Source: Isoperla grammatica (Eukaryota; Arthropoda; Insecta; Plecoptera; Perlodidae). Taken from it: a stretch of DNA of 64,000 bases. The notes under the pieces are model-generated. The model was not told the DNA's origin. It saw only the letters and a list, made by a program, of their open reading frames with translations, and did not search any database. Each line of letters opens with the position of its first letter. Position 1 is the stretch's first letter. Of this stretch, positions 48,213 to 60,397 are shown piece by piece. The DNA lies in assembly GCA_945910005.1 (NCBI GenBank), contig OX246749.1, positions 33,878,084 through 33,942,083 on the forward strand, written 5' to 3'. Position numbers and translations under genes: made by a program.

Positions 48213-48590
48213 GATTGATTGATATTTGGGCTTAACGTCTCATATTTTTGCAGCGTGGCTAATCGAGACAATGAGTGGGTGAAATATGAAGATGAAATAG
48301 GGGGCTGTTTGGAGGAAAGGGGCAAGTAGGAGGGCGGGGTGGATAGGGGAAGGGGAGGATCAGGGAAAGGGAGGGACGTGGACTGCATTTCGTCTGGCTC
48401 CTCCTCCTCGACCTGTCCGGCTAGGGTGGCCCTACCAGAAGCATACGCTTCCGCCGGCATAGCTCTCGGGATCGACAAAGCAAGCAAACCTGCCTACCAC
48501 GATAAGGTAGCAGTCCATGGGCAGGCCGGAACCTTCCAATCCCTATATAAACATTTATTACAAATCGGTGGTTGTCGAAGGGGCTCGTAA
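48213..48590 (+). mobile_element. SINE-2-related element with second conserved block
   Basis: Opens gattgattgatatttgggct and ggctaatcgagac, then after a G-rich stretch has ggctagggtggccctaccag, aagcatacgcttccgccggc and gataaggtagcagtcc. ORFs across it are not supported. Confidence 0.6.
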
Positions 48591-48884
48591 GCACCGCATA
48601 CCTTGCACTATAGGGAGTTACGACACTGCTCAAGGTGACACTTCCATTTGAGGGGGGGGGAGGCCGCAACGAGGGCACACGTGACGTCACAACGGTCATA
48701 ATTGAGTGAGAAAACGTGTGTTAGCATTTTAACTGTCAATAGAAGACATGTGTGCTCACCATAATACATGAGATATTTACCACTTTATATCCTCCGATAA
48801 AGTTAATGAATATGATAGTTGTATGCCATTGTAAACGGTTGAAAGAGTAATCGAGATAAAATAATGTATTTATGTTGTAACTAG

Positions 48885-49010
48885 CAAAAGTAACTAGCAG
48901 GAGTAATTTGAGGGAGTAACTTGAGGGAGTAACTAGCGGGAGTAACTAGCGGAAGTAACTTGCGGGAGTAACTTGAGGGAGTAACTTGCGTGAATAACTT
49001 GACCGGGTAC
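48885..49010. repeat. 13-bp minisatellite, locus 2
   Basis: Units of gggagtaacttga/gc type, about 9-10 copies, the same unit as 14105-14640. Confidence 0.9.
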
Positions 49011-49021
49011 TGCGGCTGTAT

Positions 49022-49280
49022 AAAAATAAATAAATTCACATTTAGAGTCTACCCACTCAGTAACGAAACTGATTTTCGGTGGGGGACTTTAATTTAAAGC
49101 GACTAAACCAACCCTGTAGGCTCCGAACACCATCGACGAGTGAGCGATAACCAATCAAAGAATCGATATTTCAAATAATATGAAACATATGATCAGTGAT
49201 TGGATAGTGCGAACACCTGCGGACAAATGTAAGAATCAACAAGGCCGATTCAGAACCACTTTGAATTTATTGAGTGCCTC
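49022..49280 (+). repeat. Dispersed repeat family C, second full-like copy
   Basis: Nearly identical to 18617-18875, ending tttgaatttattgagtg then cctcgtta. It is sandwiched between two 13-bp minisatellite arrays. Confidence 0.85.
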
Positions 49281-49354
49281 GTTACTAGGAATTGTATGCC
49301 ATTGTAAACGGTTAAAAGAGTAATCGAGATAAAATAATGTATTTATTTTGTAAC

Positions 49355-49625
49355 TAGCGGGAGTAACTTGCGGGAGTAACTTGCGGGTTTAATTTGCGGG
49401 AGTAACTTTCGGGAGTAACTTGCGGGTATAATTTGTGGGAATAACCTGCGTGAGTAACTTAATGGAGTAGCTTGCGGGAGTAACTTGCGAGAGTAACTTG
49501 CCAGTTTAATTTGTGGGAATAACCTGCGGGAGTAAGTTGCGGGTGTAACTTGCGGGTTTAATTTGTGGGAACAACTTGCGGGAGTAACTTGCGGGAGTAA
49601 CTTGCGGGTTTAATTTGTGGGAGTA
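49355..49625. repeat. 13-bp minisatellite, locus 3
   Basis: Units cgggagtaacttg mixed with a variant cgggtttaatttg. About 20 copies. Confidence 0.9.
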
Positions 49626-49739
49626 ACCTGATGAATATTGAATTAATCTAAAGACATCTTCGGGCGATGGAGAAGATAATTTCGCAAGTTGAAAAAGAAA
49701 GAGATTTATAGTAAATATGTTACTATAATCGCCCCTCAT

Positions 49740-51440
49740 TCGTTATCTGTGACTGAAGTCTAAACCCCCCACTGTTAATTTTACTACTGCTAATAAATAA
49801 AATAAATAGTAATAAAGCTTAAATTTAATAATTTCATATACTGATTACAATAATGGATGTATAGAAAGAAAAACAGTGTCGAGTTGCCAAATAAAGTTAA
49901 TATATTACTATTTCACGTTTACCGCCAAAGGCGGTTAAAGGTCTCACCAGGAGCGCTGCATTCGACTCTAATATGAACGCTCGAGTGCGTATACGTTCTG
50001 CGTAAACATAGGGCGTAGGTTACAAAATCGTCCGTTTTAGGTGCTAATAAAATGTGTGTACCGTGTTGTATCTAGGTGTATCACATTATGATTTAAATAA
50101 GACACATCCAGCATCCATTTGTTAATGAAACTGAGGTTCTACAAGCCAACAATCTAATGGAATATTGGCTTGCAATTCGAAGAACTGATTGAGACTCGCT
50201 GGGTCGCTAAATTCAATCAGCAACTGTTAGTAAGGAATACATATTGGCGGTGAGGGAGTTGTGATAATTATCAGGCAATTGACAACTTCGCAGCGGTCAT
50301 CCCATGTTCTTTGTAGTGGGGAGATAGGGAGCGGGCTCCCATAATCAAAATTTGATTCATATTATGTTGTGAGTGTTAATTGATTATTTGTTGCTTAACG
50401 ACGTACTCGACAGCTGAAGTCGTATGACGTCTTCCGAATTAGATAGATCGCGGAGGTCATCATAAGGGGAGTCAGCATTTTGAAGGCAGGGCCAAATGGG
50501 AGATTTTAAGTGGGACAGTTGAAGGAAAAGAGACAGGGTTTAAGTATGTTAATAGTATGGGTACTCTGCTGAATGTAGTAAATAGGCGAACATCAGGCTA
50601 GTGATGTCCATTTAACATAGGCAATTATTTGTATTTTGTATTGCACATTTAGACACTTGTTAATAGTTGACCCTTTGACCGTTGGTTGTACCCCTTTCAA
50701 AATAAAAAAAAATCCCTTGAAATATTGCTGGCAGGTATTTAATGAGTTTACTATGAATAGAAACTTAAACGTGCAAACAAAATAGTGTCCTTAGGAGCTT
50801 AATTGACATTGTAACAATAAGGGTAGACACGAAATGATAATAATATTATATAATTTATAACTATATATATATCCAGCTGAAGCTCCCCCCCCCCCCCCCT
50901 CCTCCAAATGCTAGAGGATTATTTGTTGGATGTTGTGACTTGTATAATATACTATGTAAGCCTATTTCAACAGTCAATTTTATATTTTTAATTCATTTTT
51001 AATGTCTTCCAACAAACAATCTCAAATCATAACAGCAGCTGACATTTCGGTAAGCTCTCACTCCCCCCCCCCCCCCCCCCCCCACCCTTCAACCTCCCCA
51101 TCGTAAGCCAAAATGCAATCTGTACTTATTTTCTACCCACTCATTTACAAGAACTGATTTTCAGTGGGGGACATCAACTCCATTATCTTATATTGTGGGT
51201 TGTTGCTATGACAGCTGCGCAAGTCACCATTTCCATCTACACCACTATATAGATAGATTAAAGTAATTTTCCAAAGTTAAAAAAATCCAGTCCCGAGCCA
51301 AGAATCGAACTTTGGACCTTCTGCATCGAAAACCCAACCAGAACAATGAACAACACAACGAAATCATAACGAAAACAATTTGCTCATACGCTGCAACACA
51401 GCTGAGGCGGTGAGCTATACGCACTGCGTTAGTGCCAGAT
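49740..51440. other. Intergenic, fragments of repeats only
   Basis: A SINE-2 fragment (50437-50535, gtcatcataaggggagtc and gggccaaatgggaga), poly-C runs at 50885-50899 and 51063-51083, and a family C fragment at 51134-51178. A tRNA-like minus-strand stretch (51290-51425) has its two box-like parts separated by about 70 bp. No gene. Confidence 0.55.
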
Positions 51441-51699
51441 TCTCTCACCAGAGGTCAGCCACTTTGAGTTTAAACGCGTATTAACTGGCCGCGCCTACGC
51501 AACGGGACCACTGAAAGAAGAAGAAGATCTTGACTTTCCAGCAGATTTTGATTGGAGGTTATGTACGGTTAGATTTTACGTATTTCTTCTGCAAGGTTAC
51601 ATGCCAACAAGCTCAGACTTGATCGACAGTCCAACTTACGACTGATATTTATTTTTTATTTTGTCTTGTTGCTACTTGTTACGTGCACTCGTTAAATAC

Positions 51700-51768
51700 T
51701 TGTTTGTAAACATGGACACCGGAATCAACAAGCACGTTCTGTAGATAGAAAAACAGCCGGCAAGACGG
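51700..51768 (+). other. Probable 5' non-coding exon of the lysine-rich gene
   Basis: A strong donor, gacgg|gtaagt, ends at 51768, about 1.1 kb before the acceptor at 52845. The only ATG in this stretch (51711) opens a ten-codon uORF that stops in the exon. The 5' boundary is unknown. Confidence 0.5.
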
Positions 51769-52845
51769 GTAAGTTAGATAAAACTGTATTTTTGAGATCA
51801 ATATCATGAACTGAAATACGTGTTTTCATCTTAAAATAGATCCTAGGGGACAAGCGGGGTTCATATAGAAATGTCGTGTTCAGAAACAGCTGTAGGCCTA
51901 CTATGCCTAGGTCTACCAGGGCCTACAACAATGTAAACATGATTTTAAGTAGGCGTAGAGGACAAGGCACACGTTGTCAACTGGTTTACATAGGTCTACC
52001 AAGCACAGGAGAACGTAAACTATGGTAACTGTATTCCAAACTTCTCCACAAAATTCTGGGCTAGCTGCTGTTGGGATGTTATCATGCCAACAATTTTGTC
52101 TCGTAGGCTATGTTTTCAATGTTATCTTGTTACAACCTGCTGCTTTACCATCAGTTAAGTTGACTTGTTTTCATTGCTGTAGTAGGCTACAGTCTTCGAT
52201 AGGTGCTAGATATTCAAACGTACAGTACTGAACGAATAGGCCTAGGCTTACGATAGAAGACGTGACAACAATGTTACGTGGGTCTAAATTCTGTAACATC
52301 TGACAAATCCTAGGCCTATACTTTGCAAGTCTACTGGATGCAAGCAAACCATACCGTACGATCTAAACACGAGTGTAGGTCTCTGTATAGCTACCCTTGC
52401 ATTGATGTCCAATGCCACCAACAATAGACTTACTAGGCAAATAGCGTATTATGCAAATCTGTCATTAAACCGGTTCTAATCTAAAGAAACAAGTCTTATA
52501 CTGACCTCAGTTCCTTGTACACCGCCCCTTTCATACACGCTGTTTGTTTCAACGAAAACCAATAGGTTCCTAGTGTTCTTTCTTACGTTCGAATTGGAGG
52601 TCTTCTAGGTACTCCATTGTTAAATAATTGAATAGTTATCATTCTCTAATAGACTGTTTCAAGTAGTTCTAGGCTACAGATATTAAGAACTAGAGTATTG
52701 GACTCGGTTATTTTGTAAGCTCATGCGACTATTTAAATTGGAATAACTGGGCCCCTGTCCAGACGTTGTATATTAGCGGTTCATAATACCAGGCTGTAGT
52801 CATTGCCACGTTCCGCTTCACCCGAAACATCTGTTTGGTTTGTAG

Positions 52846-55800
52846 GTACGGAAATGTGGGAGGATGATGGCAGAACAATGCTGCCAACAGAACGGAAGAA
52901 GAAGAAGAAGAGGAAGGTAGAAGTTTCGAGCGAAGAGGTTTTAGACGAAAGCGGATGTCAACAGCCAGAACGGTCGGTGGTTGACGGGACGGTTGAGTTG
53001 GATAAAAAGAAAAAGAAGAAGAACAAGAGGAAGCTAGAGGTTTTAAGCGAAGAGGTCAGTGACAAAAGTGGAATTCAACTACTAGAACAGTCGTTGGTTG
53101 AAGAGACAGTTGAGTTAAAGAAGAAAAAGAAAAAGAAGAAGCTAGAAGAATCGAGCAAAAGCGTTATACACGAAAGTAAAAGTCAGGAGTTGGACCAGTC
53201 TTTGGTTGAAGAGACAGTTGAGTTAAAGAAGAAAAAGAAAAAGCTAGAAGAATCAAGCAAAAGCGTTATACACGAAAGTGAAAGTCAGGAGTTGGACCAG
53301 TCTTTGGTTGAAGAGACAGTTGAGTTAAAGAAGAAAAAGAAAAAGAAGAAGCTAGGAGAATCGAGCGAAAGCGTTATACACGAAAGTGAAAGTCAGGAGT
53401 TGGACCAGTCTTTGGTTGAAGAGACAGTTGAGTTAAAGAAGAAAAAGAAGAAGACAGAAGTTTCGAGCGAAGATGTCATATACAACGACGAAAGTGAAAG
53501 TGGAGAGTTGGACGAGTCTTTGGTTGATGGGACAGTCGAGTTGAAGAAGAAAAAAAAGAAAAAGAAGAAGGCAGAAGTTTCGAGAGAAGATGTAGATGCA
53601 ATCGGAAGTCAACCGTCACCGGTCGACGCAACAGTCGAACTAACCACCCCGAAGAGGAAAACCAAGAGCAAGAAAACCCCGAAGAAAAGCCCCCGCAGCG
53701 CCGAGAATCTACGGAAGAAACTCATCGACGAAGCGAAGCGGGCGCTGGAACTTCCTGTCGCCTCAAAGAAGAAGAAGAAGCGGCGGAGTTCGAAAGAGGC
53801 GGGGTCTCCGAAAGTCGTCACGCCCGAGCGTACCAAGACCGCAGAGCGTTCCAATATCGCAGATAGTGCCAGTACCACAGAGCGTTCCAATATGGCCGAA
53901 TGTTCCAATGTCGCAGAGCATTCCAATACCGCAGATAGTTTCAGTACCGCAGAGCGTTCCAATATGGCCGAGTGTTCCAATGTCGCAGAGCGTTCCAATA
54001 TTGCAGATAGTTCCAGTACCGCAGAGCGTTCTAGCGCAGTCATCTCCGTGCGTTCCCAAACGAGGACCGAGAGCGAGAGTTCTTGGGGCGCGGACGATAG
54101 CGATACTACCGAGCCTTACGACTACACCACTCTCGATCCTCCCGCCTCTCATACGGAACCGCCCCCGTTCGTTTCCGCGTTCTGGAAGATTCCGGGCGAC
54201 CGAGCCATACTCTCGACCCTGCAACAAATCAAAACGGAACCCTCCACGCAAACAACCCCGCCGCCCGTCGTAACGGAAAGCGATGCGAGTAACAACGAAC
54301 GTCGCCGTTCGCGGTCGACCGCCGTAATCGACTCAGACTCTCTGGCGATTGCCGACAAGGTCAAACGCGAACCCGCGTCTCAGCAGACGACGCCCGACAA
54401 TGACAAGGAAGCCTCGTCACCACTCGTAAACGAAACGCTCGGAGAACGGATAAAACGCGAACCTGCCGAGAGTCCCGCGCCTCGGCAAACGGCTGATCGC
54501 GACGCGGAAGGCGCGGAACCGCGAAACTCGGACGTCGCGAACGAGGAAGCGGACCGAAAGCCGATCAAGCGCGAACCTCCGGACGGCCCTACGACAACCC
54601 CGCAAGCAACACCAACCAGAGACGACAATGAGGAAGTTGGCGCGAAACCCTCCGACACGGCCCCCCAAAAACAAGTCAAACGCGAACCCCCCGAGAATCC
54701 CACGTCCCCGCAAACGACGTCCGATCGTAACAAACAAGCCGGCACACGACAAAACTCGGAAATTGCGAACAAAACTAGCCAGAAACAAATCGATCGCGAA
54801 CCCGTCGGATTGGCACGCGAAGAGAACGCTCTGCCCCCGCGACCGAACGGTATCGAGTTTAACGACGGAGCTTCTCGTCCGATCGTCGACCGAGATGCGA
54901 GGGACGACGTCTGTCCGCGGCCTTCGATGTCCAAGACGGTCGACAAGCCAGAGGCTCCACTCGCATCCGCTAGTCAGGACTTTTCACTCCCTCGAGAGTC
55001 GATCAAAACGTCGACATCACAACCGGTTATTATCGCAGCGGCGGCGAACGAAGACGCGCGCCGTACCGACCCAACCGGAAACCGTCCGGATCCGGAAACG
55101 GGCAAAGTAGCGAGCGAAGCGAATTATGCAAAACGTTCGGGTGCCGATAAACGTGCCCGAGTCGAGTCAAGCACTTCGAATGCGGTTCGTACTTATTCCT
55201 CTCCCCTACCACCGCGCGATAGACGCAACCTTGCACTGCCTGATAAATGCAACCTTGCACTGCCTGATAGACGAAACCATCCACTGCCTGATAAACGCAA
55301 CCTGCCACTGCCTGATAAACGGAACCTTCTACTGCCTGATAAACGAAACCTTCCACTGCCTGATCAACGCAACCTTCCACTGCCTGATATACGAAACCTT
55401 CCACTGCCTGATATACGAAATCTTCCACTCCCCGAGAGACGAAATCTTACACCGCCTGATAGACGAAACTTAGTCCCTGTAGGGAAATTTCCGCCACGTC
55501 TAGCCGCCGGACGATACCAACATCCAGATAAAATACCGCCACTTGTAGACCCGAGAGACGAGGCTCATGCAAGGCAGCACGGTAGACGAGAAGAGTTCCC
55601 AAGACCTAACTCTCGAGAAGCCTTGTCTAGATACGGGGTTAGAAAAGAACCATATTTGAGAGAAGATCCCGGAGGAAATGCATCTTCAAGGTTCTTCAAG
55701 GTTCAACAACCAGGTAGGGAACCCTTCCCACAACACTCAGGTAGAGAACAACCCTTCCCAAAACACTCAGGTAGGGAACGGCCCTTCCCACAACACCCTG

Positions 55801-56384
55801 GTAGGGAACAACCCTTCCCACAACACTCGTCTAGGGAATGGCCCTTCCCACAACACCCAGGTAGGGAACAACCCTTCCCACAACACTCGTCTAGGGAACG
55901 GCCCTTCCCAAAACACCCTGGTAGAGAACAACCCTTCCCAAGACACCCAGGTAGGGAAAATGAACATCAACACAGTCAGAAATCACACCCAGCTAAAGAT
56001 GGAGTCTTCCCAAGACGGCCGGCCAGAGAAGAGACTACCTCGCAGCCTCGCAAGCCTTCCCCTCCTCGCGATCCACCGCCCCCCAACCCATCGCAGCCTC
56101 GCAAGCCTTCCCCTCCTCGCGATCCACCGCCCCCCAACCCACCGCAGCCTGGCAAGCCGTCCCCACCGCCCCCTAGCAACCCCCAAGGGTCGCTGCCGGC
56201 CAAGGGGGGCGGAGCGTTCCTCTCCGACAATGGCTACAGCTTCGTCATCAACCTCTTCGGCGACATCGACGAGCGAGTCAACCAGATCAACTTCAACGTC
56301 GACGTCTTTTCGAGTCCCGACCGTCGCCGGTTCGACGCTGACGTGAAGCCGGGCCGGAGCGAAACCGGGCCGGTTCTCGCCAAG
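52846..56384 (+). CDS. Lysine-rich gene, large coding exon (coding from 52854)
   Basis: Acceptor ggtttgtag before 52846 and donor gccaag|gtttgt after 56384. The first in-frame ATG past the acceptor is at 52854. The frame is open for 3.5 kb, far beyond chance. Antisense ORFs across it reflect its biased codons. Confidence 0.88.
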
Positions 56385-59300
56385 GTTTGTGACTTAACAA
56401 TAACTACTTATTTGTCAAATAGCTTGTTGTCTCCATGGCAACGACCAATCAAAACTCTTGAAATCCTCCAAATAGCTTAATCGCTACAAATAACGTTCTT
56501 ATTAGGAGATTGTAAGACCGGCTCTTAGTAGCTAGTAATATTTATTCACTGTTAAGCAGGGTTTACACAAATCACTAGTGATTAGTGACCAGCCCCCGTG
56601 ATAAAGCCACAGGCTTCTTTCATTGGCTATGAGTGAGAATACTGCGCTCTGATTGGCTGTGACTAATGTTTGTCTTGACTTGACTTGACTAAGGAATTGA
56701 ACATATTTCAATTAAATAAGTTAAATTGTTTAGTCAAGTCAAGACAAACCTTAGTCACAGCCAATCAGAGTGCAGTATTCTCACTCATAGCCAATGAAAG
56801 AAGCCAGGTGGCTTTATCACGGGGGCTAGTCACTAATCAGTAGTCATTTATGTAAACGGCCATTTAAAACATGACAAATCCTATACCTATTAGGGATCGA
56901 AAAAAAAAACGGCTATTTTCGTAAACGTTTCAACCCATAAGCTAATCGAGTTTTAACAGTAACCGCCCCCCTGAAAAAATGCTGTTATGATCCGTTGCAA
57001 AGAAGAGATACTTGAAGTCTTGTTAACACTTGGAGCTGTGATGAATGAGGGTCATATGCGCACTCGATTTACGATGATTTGAAGGAATTATTACCATCGG
57101 ACGACAACAACACTAGGTTATGGATCAAACAGTCGGTTGTCAAGATCACAATTTTTTAGATATTCCTATTAATTTATTTATTTAGAACTTGACTAATCTA
57201 GTAACCTCTAACCCAGGGATGTCAAACTCACATGCACATCAGGGCCACTTGTAGGTAATTGGATTGGAGAGAAGGGCCGCAATGAAAACTAACATTATTA
57301 CTGTAGGCTAGTCTAGTTCAGAAGAAATCTTTTAATGCAATTATTGGTATCTATTACAAAATGTAGTAACAGTACATTTATTTAATAGTAAAGAAAATTA
57401 ATTTTAATAATGCTAAAAGTGTCATACAATTATCAATGATTTCATCTACTTGTGTTTAGAATTTCAAAGATCAGGTAGGCATAAGTGAGAAACGAGTAGA
57501 AATACAATGCTATACGAAACAAAAGCAGCGGAACAATATTCAATTTGAGACAAAGTGGGGGGAAAAAAGCCAAAGTATGTTTAGGGGCTATTTTATCCAA
57601 TATTATTTCCTAAACGACGCGGCATGTTTGACATGCCTGCTCTAACCCACCACTTCATATTTAAATGGTTGAACCTTTCCATCCGGAATACCCACTACTT
57701 TGTCAGTAGTCTACTAGATGCTAATGAATGGTACCCCACCAGGTCGTGCCTGAGAGCGTTCGGGCCACGCTGGAACGCCTGCCGACAAAGGTGGATCCCG
57801 ATGTGGTATCGCGAGTGACGAAGACGGAAACGAAGCTACGCGAGGAGATCGTAGACGCGAAGTCGGAGAGTCCGGAACGGGTTGGCCCGGCAGACGACGG
57901 CCGAAGCGAGAAGAACGCGAACGCACCAAAGACGAGCGAAGACGCGGTGAGCGATCGACAGAAAAGCAAGAAGAAGAAAAGGAAGCTCGAAGAGTCGGAC
58001 AGTCTTGAAACGCTGCAGTACGGTAGGGAGTTACAGTCGGAAAGTCGCAACGGCAAAAAGAAGAAGAAGAAGAGAGGAACCGGCGACGATACTGCGGCCG
58101 CGAAGCGAGACGGACTCGTATCGTCCGCATCCGTCGACGTGGAATCCCAACCGGTCGCTACTTGTAATAAGAAGAAGAGGAAAGAACAAGCGTCCGTGTC
58201 TTCGGAGCCAAACGGTTCGGAAGCTCCGACGACGGAAGAACGAACGTTTAAAGTTGGAAAGAAGAAGAAAAAGAAAAGCGAACGTCTACTCGCCGAAGTA
58301 AACGCCGTCGAAACGCAGTCGGTTTCTGCCGGCTCGGAACGAGGCGTCCGCAAGGATATCGGAAAGAAGAAGCGAAAGAACAGAGAAGCTGATTGGCTGG
58401 GCGTACAAGAGGTTCACGTCGAGCCAGACACGATAGAAACCATCGTTAATACAGTAATAGAGAGAAACTTCTTGACGTCTTCGAGTTTGGAAAACGAGTC
58501 GACGCAGTTTGAGCGCAGGCAAGAACCATCCAGTGACGGGCCGCCGCGAAAGACGGAGAAGCAGAACAAAGACTGGCCGGAGGCAAACGGTCACGAGATT
58601 CTGCCAGTTTGTGTTGAGAAGACGGTAGAAACATTCAACGACAAACAGCTTAAAAAAAAGAAGATGACGAAAGATAAGCCTATTGATTCTGAGCTGTCTG
58701 AGGGCTGGGCGCAGGAAAGACATAAGATGCTCAAAAGAGAGAAGATGCTCAAAAGAGAGAAGATGCTCAAAAGAGAGAAGATGCTCAAAAGAGAGAAGAA
58801 ATGGAAACAAAATAGGGGGGCTAAGCTAAGAAGAAAAAAAAGAAAAAGAGAAAGAGAAAGAGAACAGAAGGAAGAAAGCGAGTCCGTGAAGGGAAATAAT
58901 TTGGAAACTAGTGGTGCACCTAAAAAAGAAACATTTAACAATACAAATCTTAAGAAGAAGAATAAAAATAAAGTTATCAATTCTAAGAAGAAACCTTGTC
59001 CGAAGATTCCGCCAAAGAGTTTAGCGGTGGATGATGTAGGCTTGAATACGCAAATAACCAAAAAAGAGACAACGCGAGAGCTTTACTTGGCCAAAAGAAA
59101 GATGAATAGGGAGAGAAAAAAACTTGCAATGGCACTAAATAGTGCTGAATGTGTGCGCAAGAGTGGAGCGGTGGATGATGCCAGCTTGAATACGCAAGTG
59201 ACCAACAAACAGAGAAAGCGAGCGCTAATACTGGCCAGAAGGAAGATGAATAGGGAGAAAACAAAACTTGCACTGGCACGAAATAGTGCTGAATGTACGC

Positions 59301-59527
59301 TTAAGAACCCGGAGACTGTGCCCAAGAGTGTAGCGGTGGATGATGTCAGCTTGAATACACAAGTATCCATAAAAGAGAGATGGCGAGAGTTATTGTTGGC
59401 CAAAAAGAAGTTAGATACGGAGAGAAAAGAACTTCTAAAAATGGCACCAAATCGTGGTAAATGTGTGCCCAAGAAAAAAATTTTCCGGAAACCACAAAAC
59501 AAAACGAAAGTCAAAAATAAAGAATAG
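52854..59527 (+). CDS. Lysine-rich, repeat-rich probable nuclear protein, ~1771 aa
   Basis: The join is 52854-56384 and 57743-59527 (phase 0). I do not recognise the family. Order of regions: MWEDDGRTML; several ~36-residue tandem repeats ending in runs of 5-8 lysines (about residues 20-250, NLS-like); Ser/Ala repeats ERSNMAECSNVAE (about 330-395); an array of SUMO-consensus motifs at K460, K504, K534, K572 and K609; 8-residue RNLPLPDK repeats (about 787-872); 10-residue GREQPFPQHS repeats (about 954-1036); proline-rich KPSPPRDPPPPNP; one ordered-looking segment YSFVINLFGDIDERVNQINF (about 1127-1150); more Lys blocks; four MLKREK repeats (about 1506-1530); and three ~50-residue C-terminal repeats. 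Mostly disordered, probably nuclear or nucleolar. Function unknown. Confidence 0.85.
56561..56857. mobile_element. Palindromic MITE in the intron of the lysine-rich gene
   Basis: The left arm gtttacacaaatcactagtg, then ccccgtgataaagccac, then cattggctatgagtgagaat is mirrored by attctcactcatagccaatg, gtggctttatcacggggg and atttatgtaaac. Each arm is about 130 bp. No coding capacity. Confidence 0.85.
57743..59527 (+). CDS. Lysine-rich gene, last coding exon
   Basis: Acceptor tacccccaccag-like before 57743; the exon opens VVPESVRATLERLPTKVDPD, then RVTKTETKLREEI. Runs of KKKKK alternate with acidic linkers, followed by the MLKREK repeats and three long C-terminal repeats with AVDDxxLNTQ. Stop TAG at 59525-59527. 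Confidence 0.88.
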   Translation, partial: VVPESVRATLERLPTKVDPDVVSRVTKTETKLREEIVDAKSESPERVGPADDGRSEKNANAPKTSEDAVSDRQKSKKKKRKLEESDSLETLQYGRELQSESRNGKKKKKKRGTGDDTAAAKRDGLVSSASVDVESQPVATCNKKKRKEQASVSSEPNGSEAPTTEERTFKVGKKKKKKSERLLAEVNAVETQSVSAGSERGVRKDIGKKKRKNREADWLGVQEVHVEPDTIETIVNTVIERNFLTSSSLENESTQFERRQEPSSDGPPRKTEKQNKDWPEANGHEILPVCVEKTVETFNDKQLKKKKMTKDKPIDSELSEGWAQERHKMLKREKMLKREKMLKREKMLKREKKWKQNRGAKLRRKKRKREREREQKEESESVKGNNLETSGAPKKETFNNTNLKKKNKNKVINSKKKPCPKIPPKSLAVDDVGLNTQITKKETTRELYLAKRKMNRERKKLAMALNSAECVRKSGAVDDASLNTQVTNKQRKRALILARRKMNREKTKLALARNSAECTLKNPETVPKSVAVDDVSLNTQVSIKERWRELLLAKKKLDTERKELLKMAPNRGKCVPKKKIFRKPQNKTKVKNKE

Positions 59528-60102
59528 AAATTAGTTTGACGGATGTACGGACTGGCAGTAGTAAGCTTAGATGTCGGCACGTCTACAACTAGCTTCGTTC
59601 AACGGAGACTTAAACCGCGTTTCAAAGAAAAGCAGTCTCGATAAGCTATGATCGCGCTCGAGCTGCGAGTTACGCGTTTACAACAGTTTTTTCCTCGAAT
59701 AATTTTGTTATCTTCTTACAGCGAGCGAGCTCTTATAATTAGAGACGCACATCGGTAAGTTATCGAAAATTCTACGTCGGTATCGTGTATCGAAAAATAA
59801 AATTTCTTCGTCTGGGGGTTCGAGCCGACTACGAAACAGTTCTGTAGTTTATCGGAGAAAGCGTCTCGACTGCGATTGTTCGCGGCTCGTACGACGCAAA
59901 TGAAATCGATTTGTGAAAATACCACTCCGTGTACGCATATTGATTGCGTCGCTACTTGTAAGCCTTTTGTGTTGAATATGTTACTAAAATTGTAAACCTT
60001 TTTGTTCCTAGTTGTGTTGTCGCTCGCTACGTACTATTCTGTATTTTTTTATTTTTGTGGCACATTGATCTAAGATAGTTTTTTTTTGTGATATTTTTTT
60101 GT

Positions 60103-60108
60103 AATAAA
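60103..60108 (+). terminator. Poly(A) signal of the lysine-rich gene
   Basis: AATAAA, 576 nt after the stop and preceded by T-rich sequence; no earlier AATAAA with suitable surroundings was seen except within cgaaaaataaaattt at about 59793. Confidence 0.5.
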
Positions 60109-60397
60109 TACGTACTCCACTGTCTACTATTTGAAGTGTACTATTGCTATGAATACATTATTACTTTCTTGAAAATGTTGTTCAATGAAGAAATGATTTA
60201 ATGTTTTTCCTCTAGTTCCAACTTTTCCTTTTTACATATCAATTGATATTGATTAGCCTTCTTTCATACATACATTTTTATACACAGCTTAATGGTATTC
60301 AAGTTTTTGAAGTTTTCAAGTTGTCTTAGATACTAAATACATTACATTACCAGTTTATATACAAGTTTATGATTATGTATGTATTATGTATTGATTA

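Noticed and set aside
48209..48699. ORFs of 83-92 residues on both strands
   Set aside because: They lie in a SINE-2-related GC-rich element and have no recognisable domain.
53609..54946. Antisense ORFs of 123-188 residues
   Set aside because: Shadows of the lysine-rich gene's large exon, caused by its biased composition.
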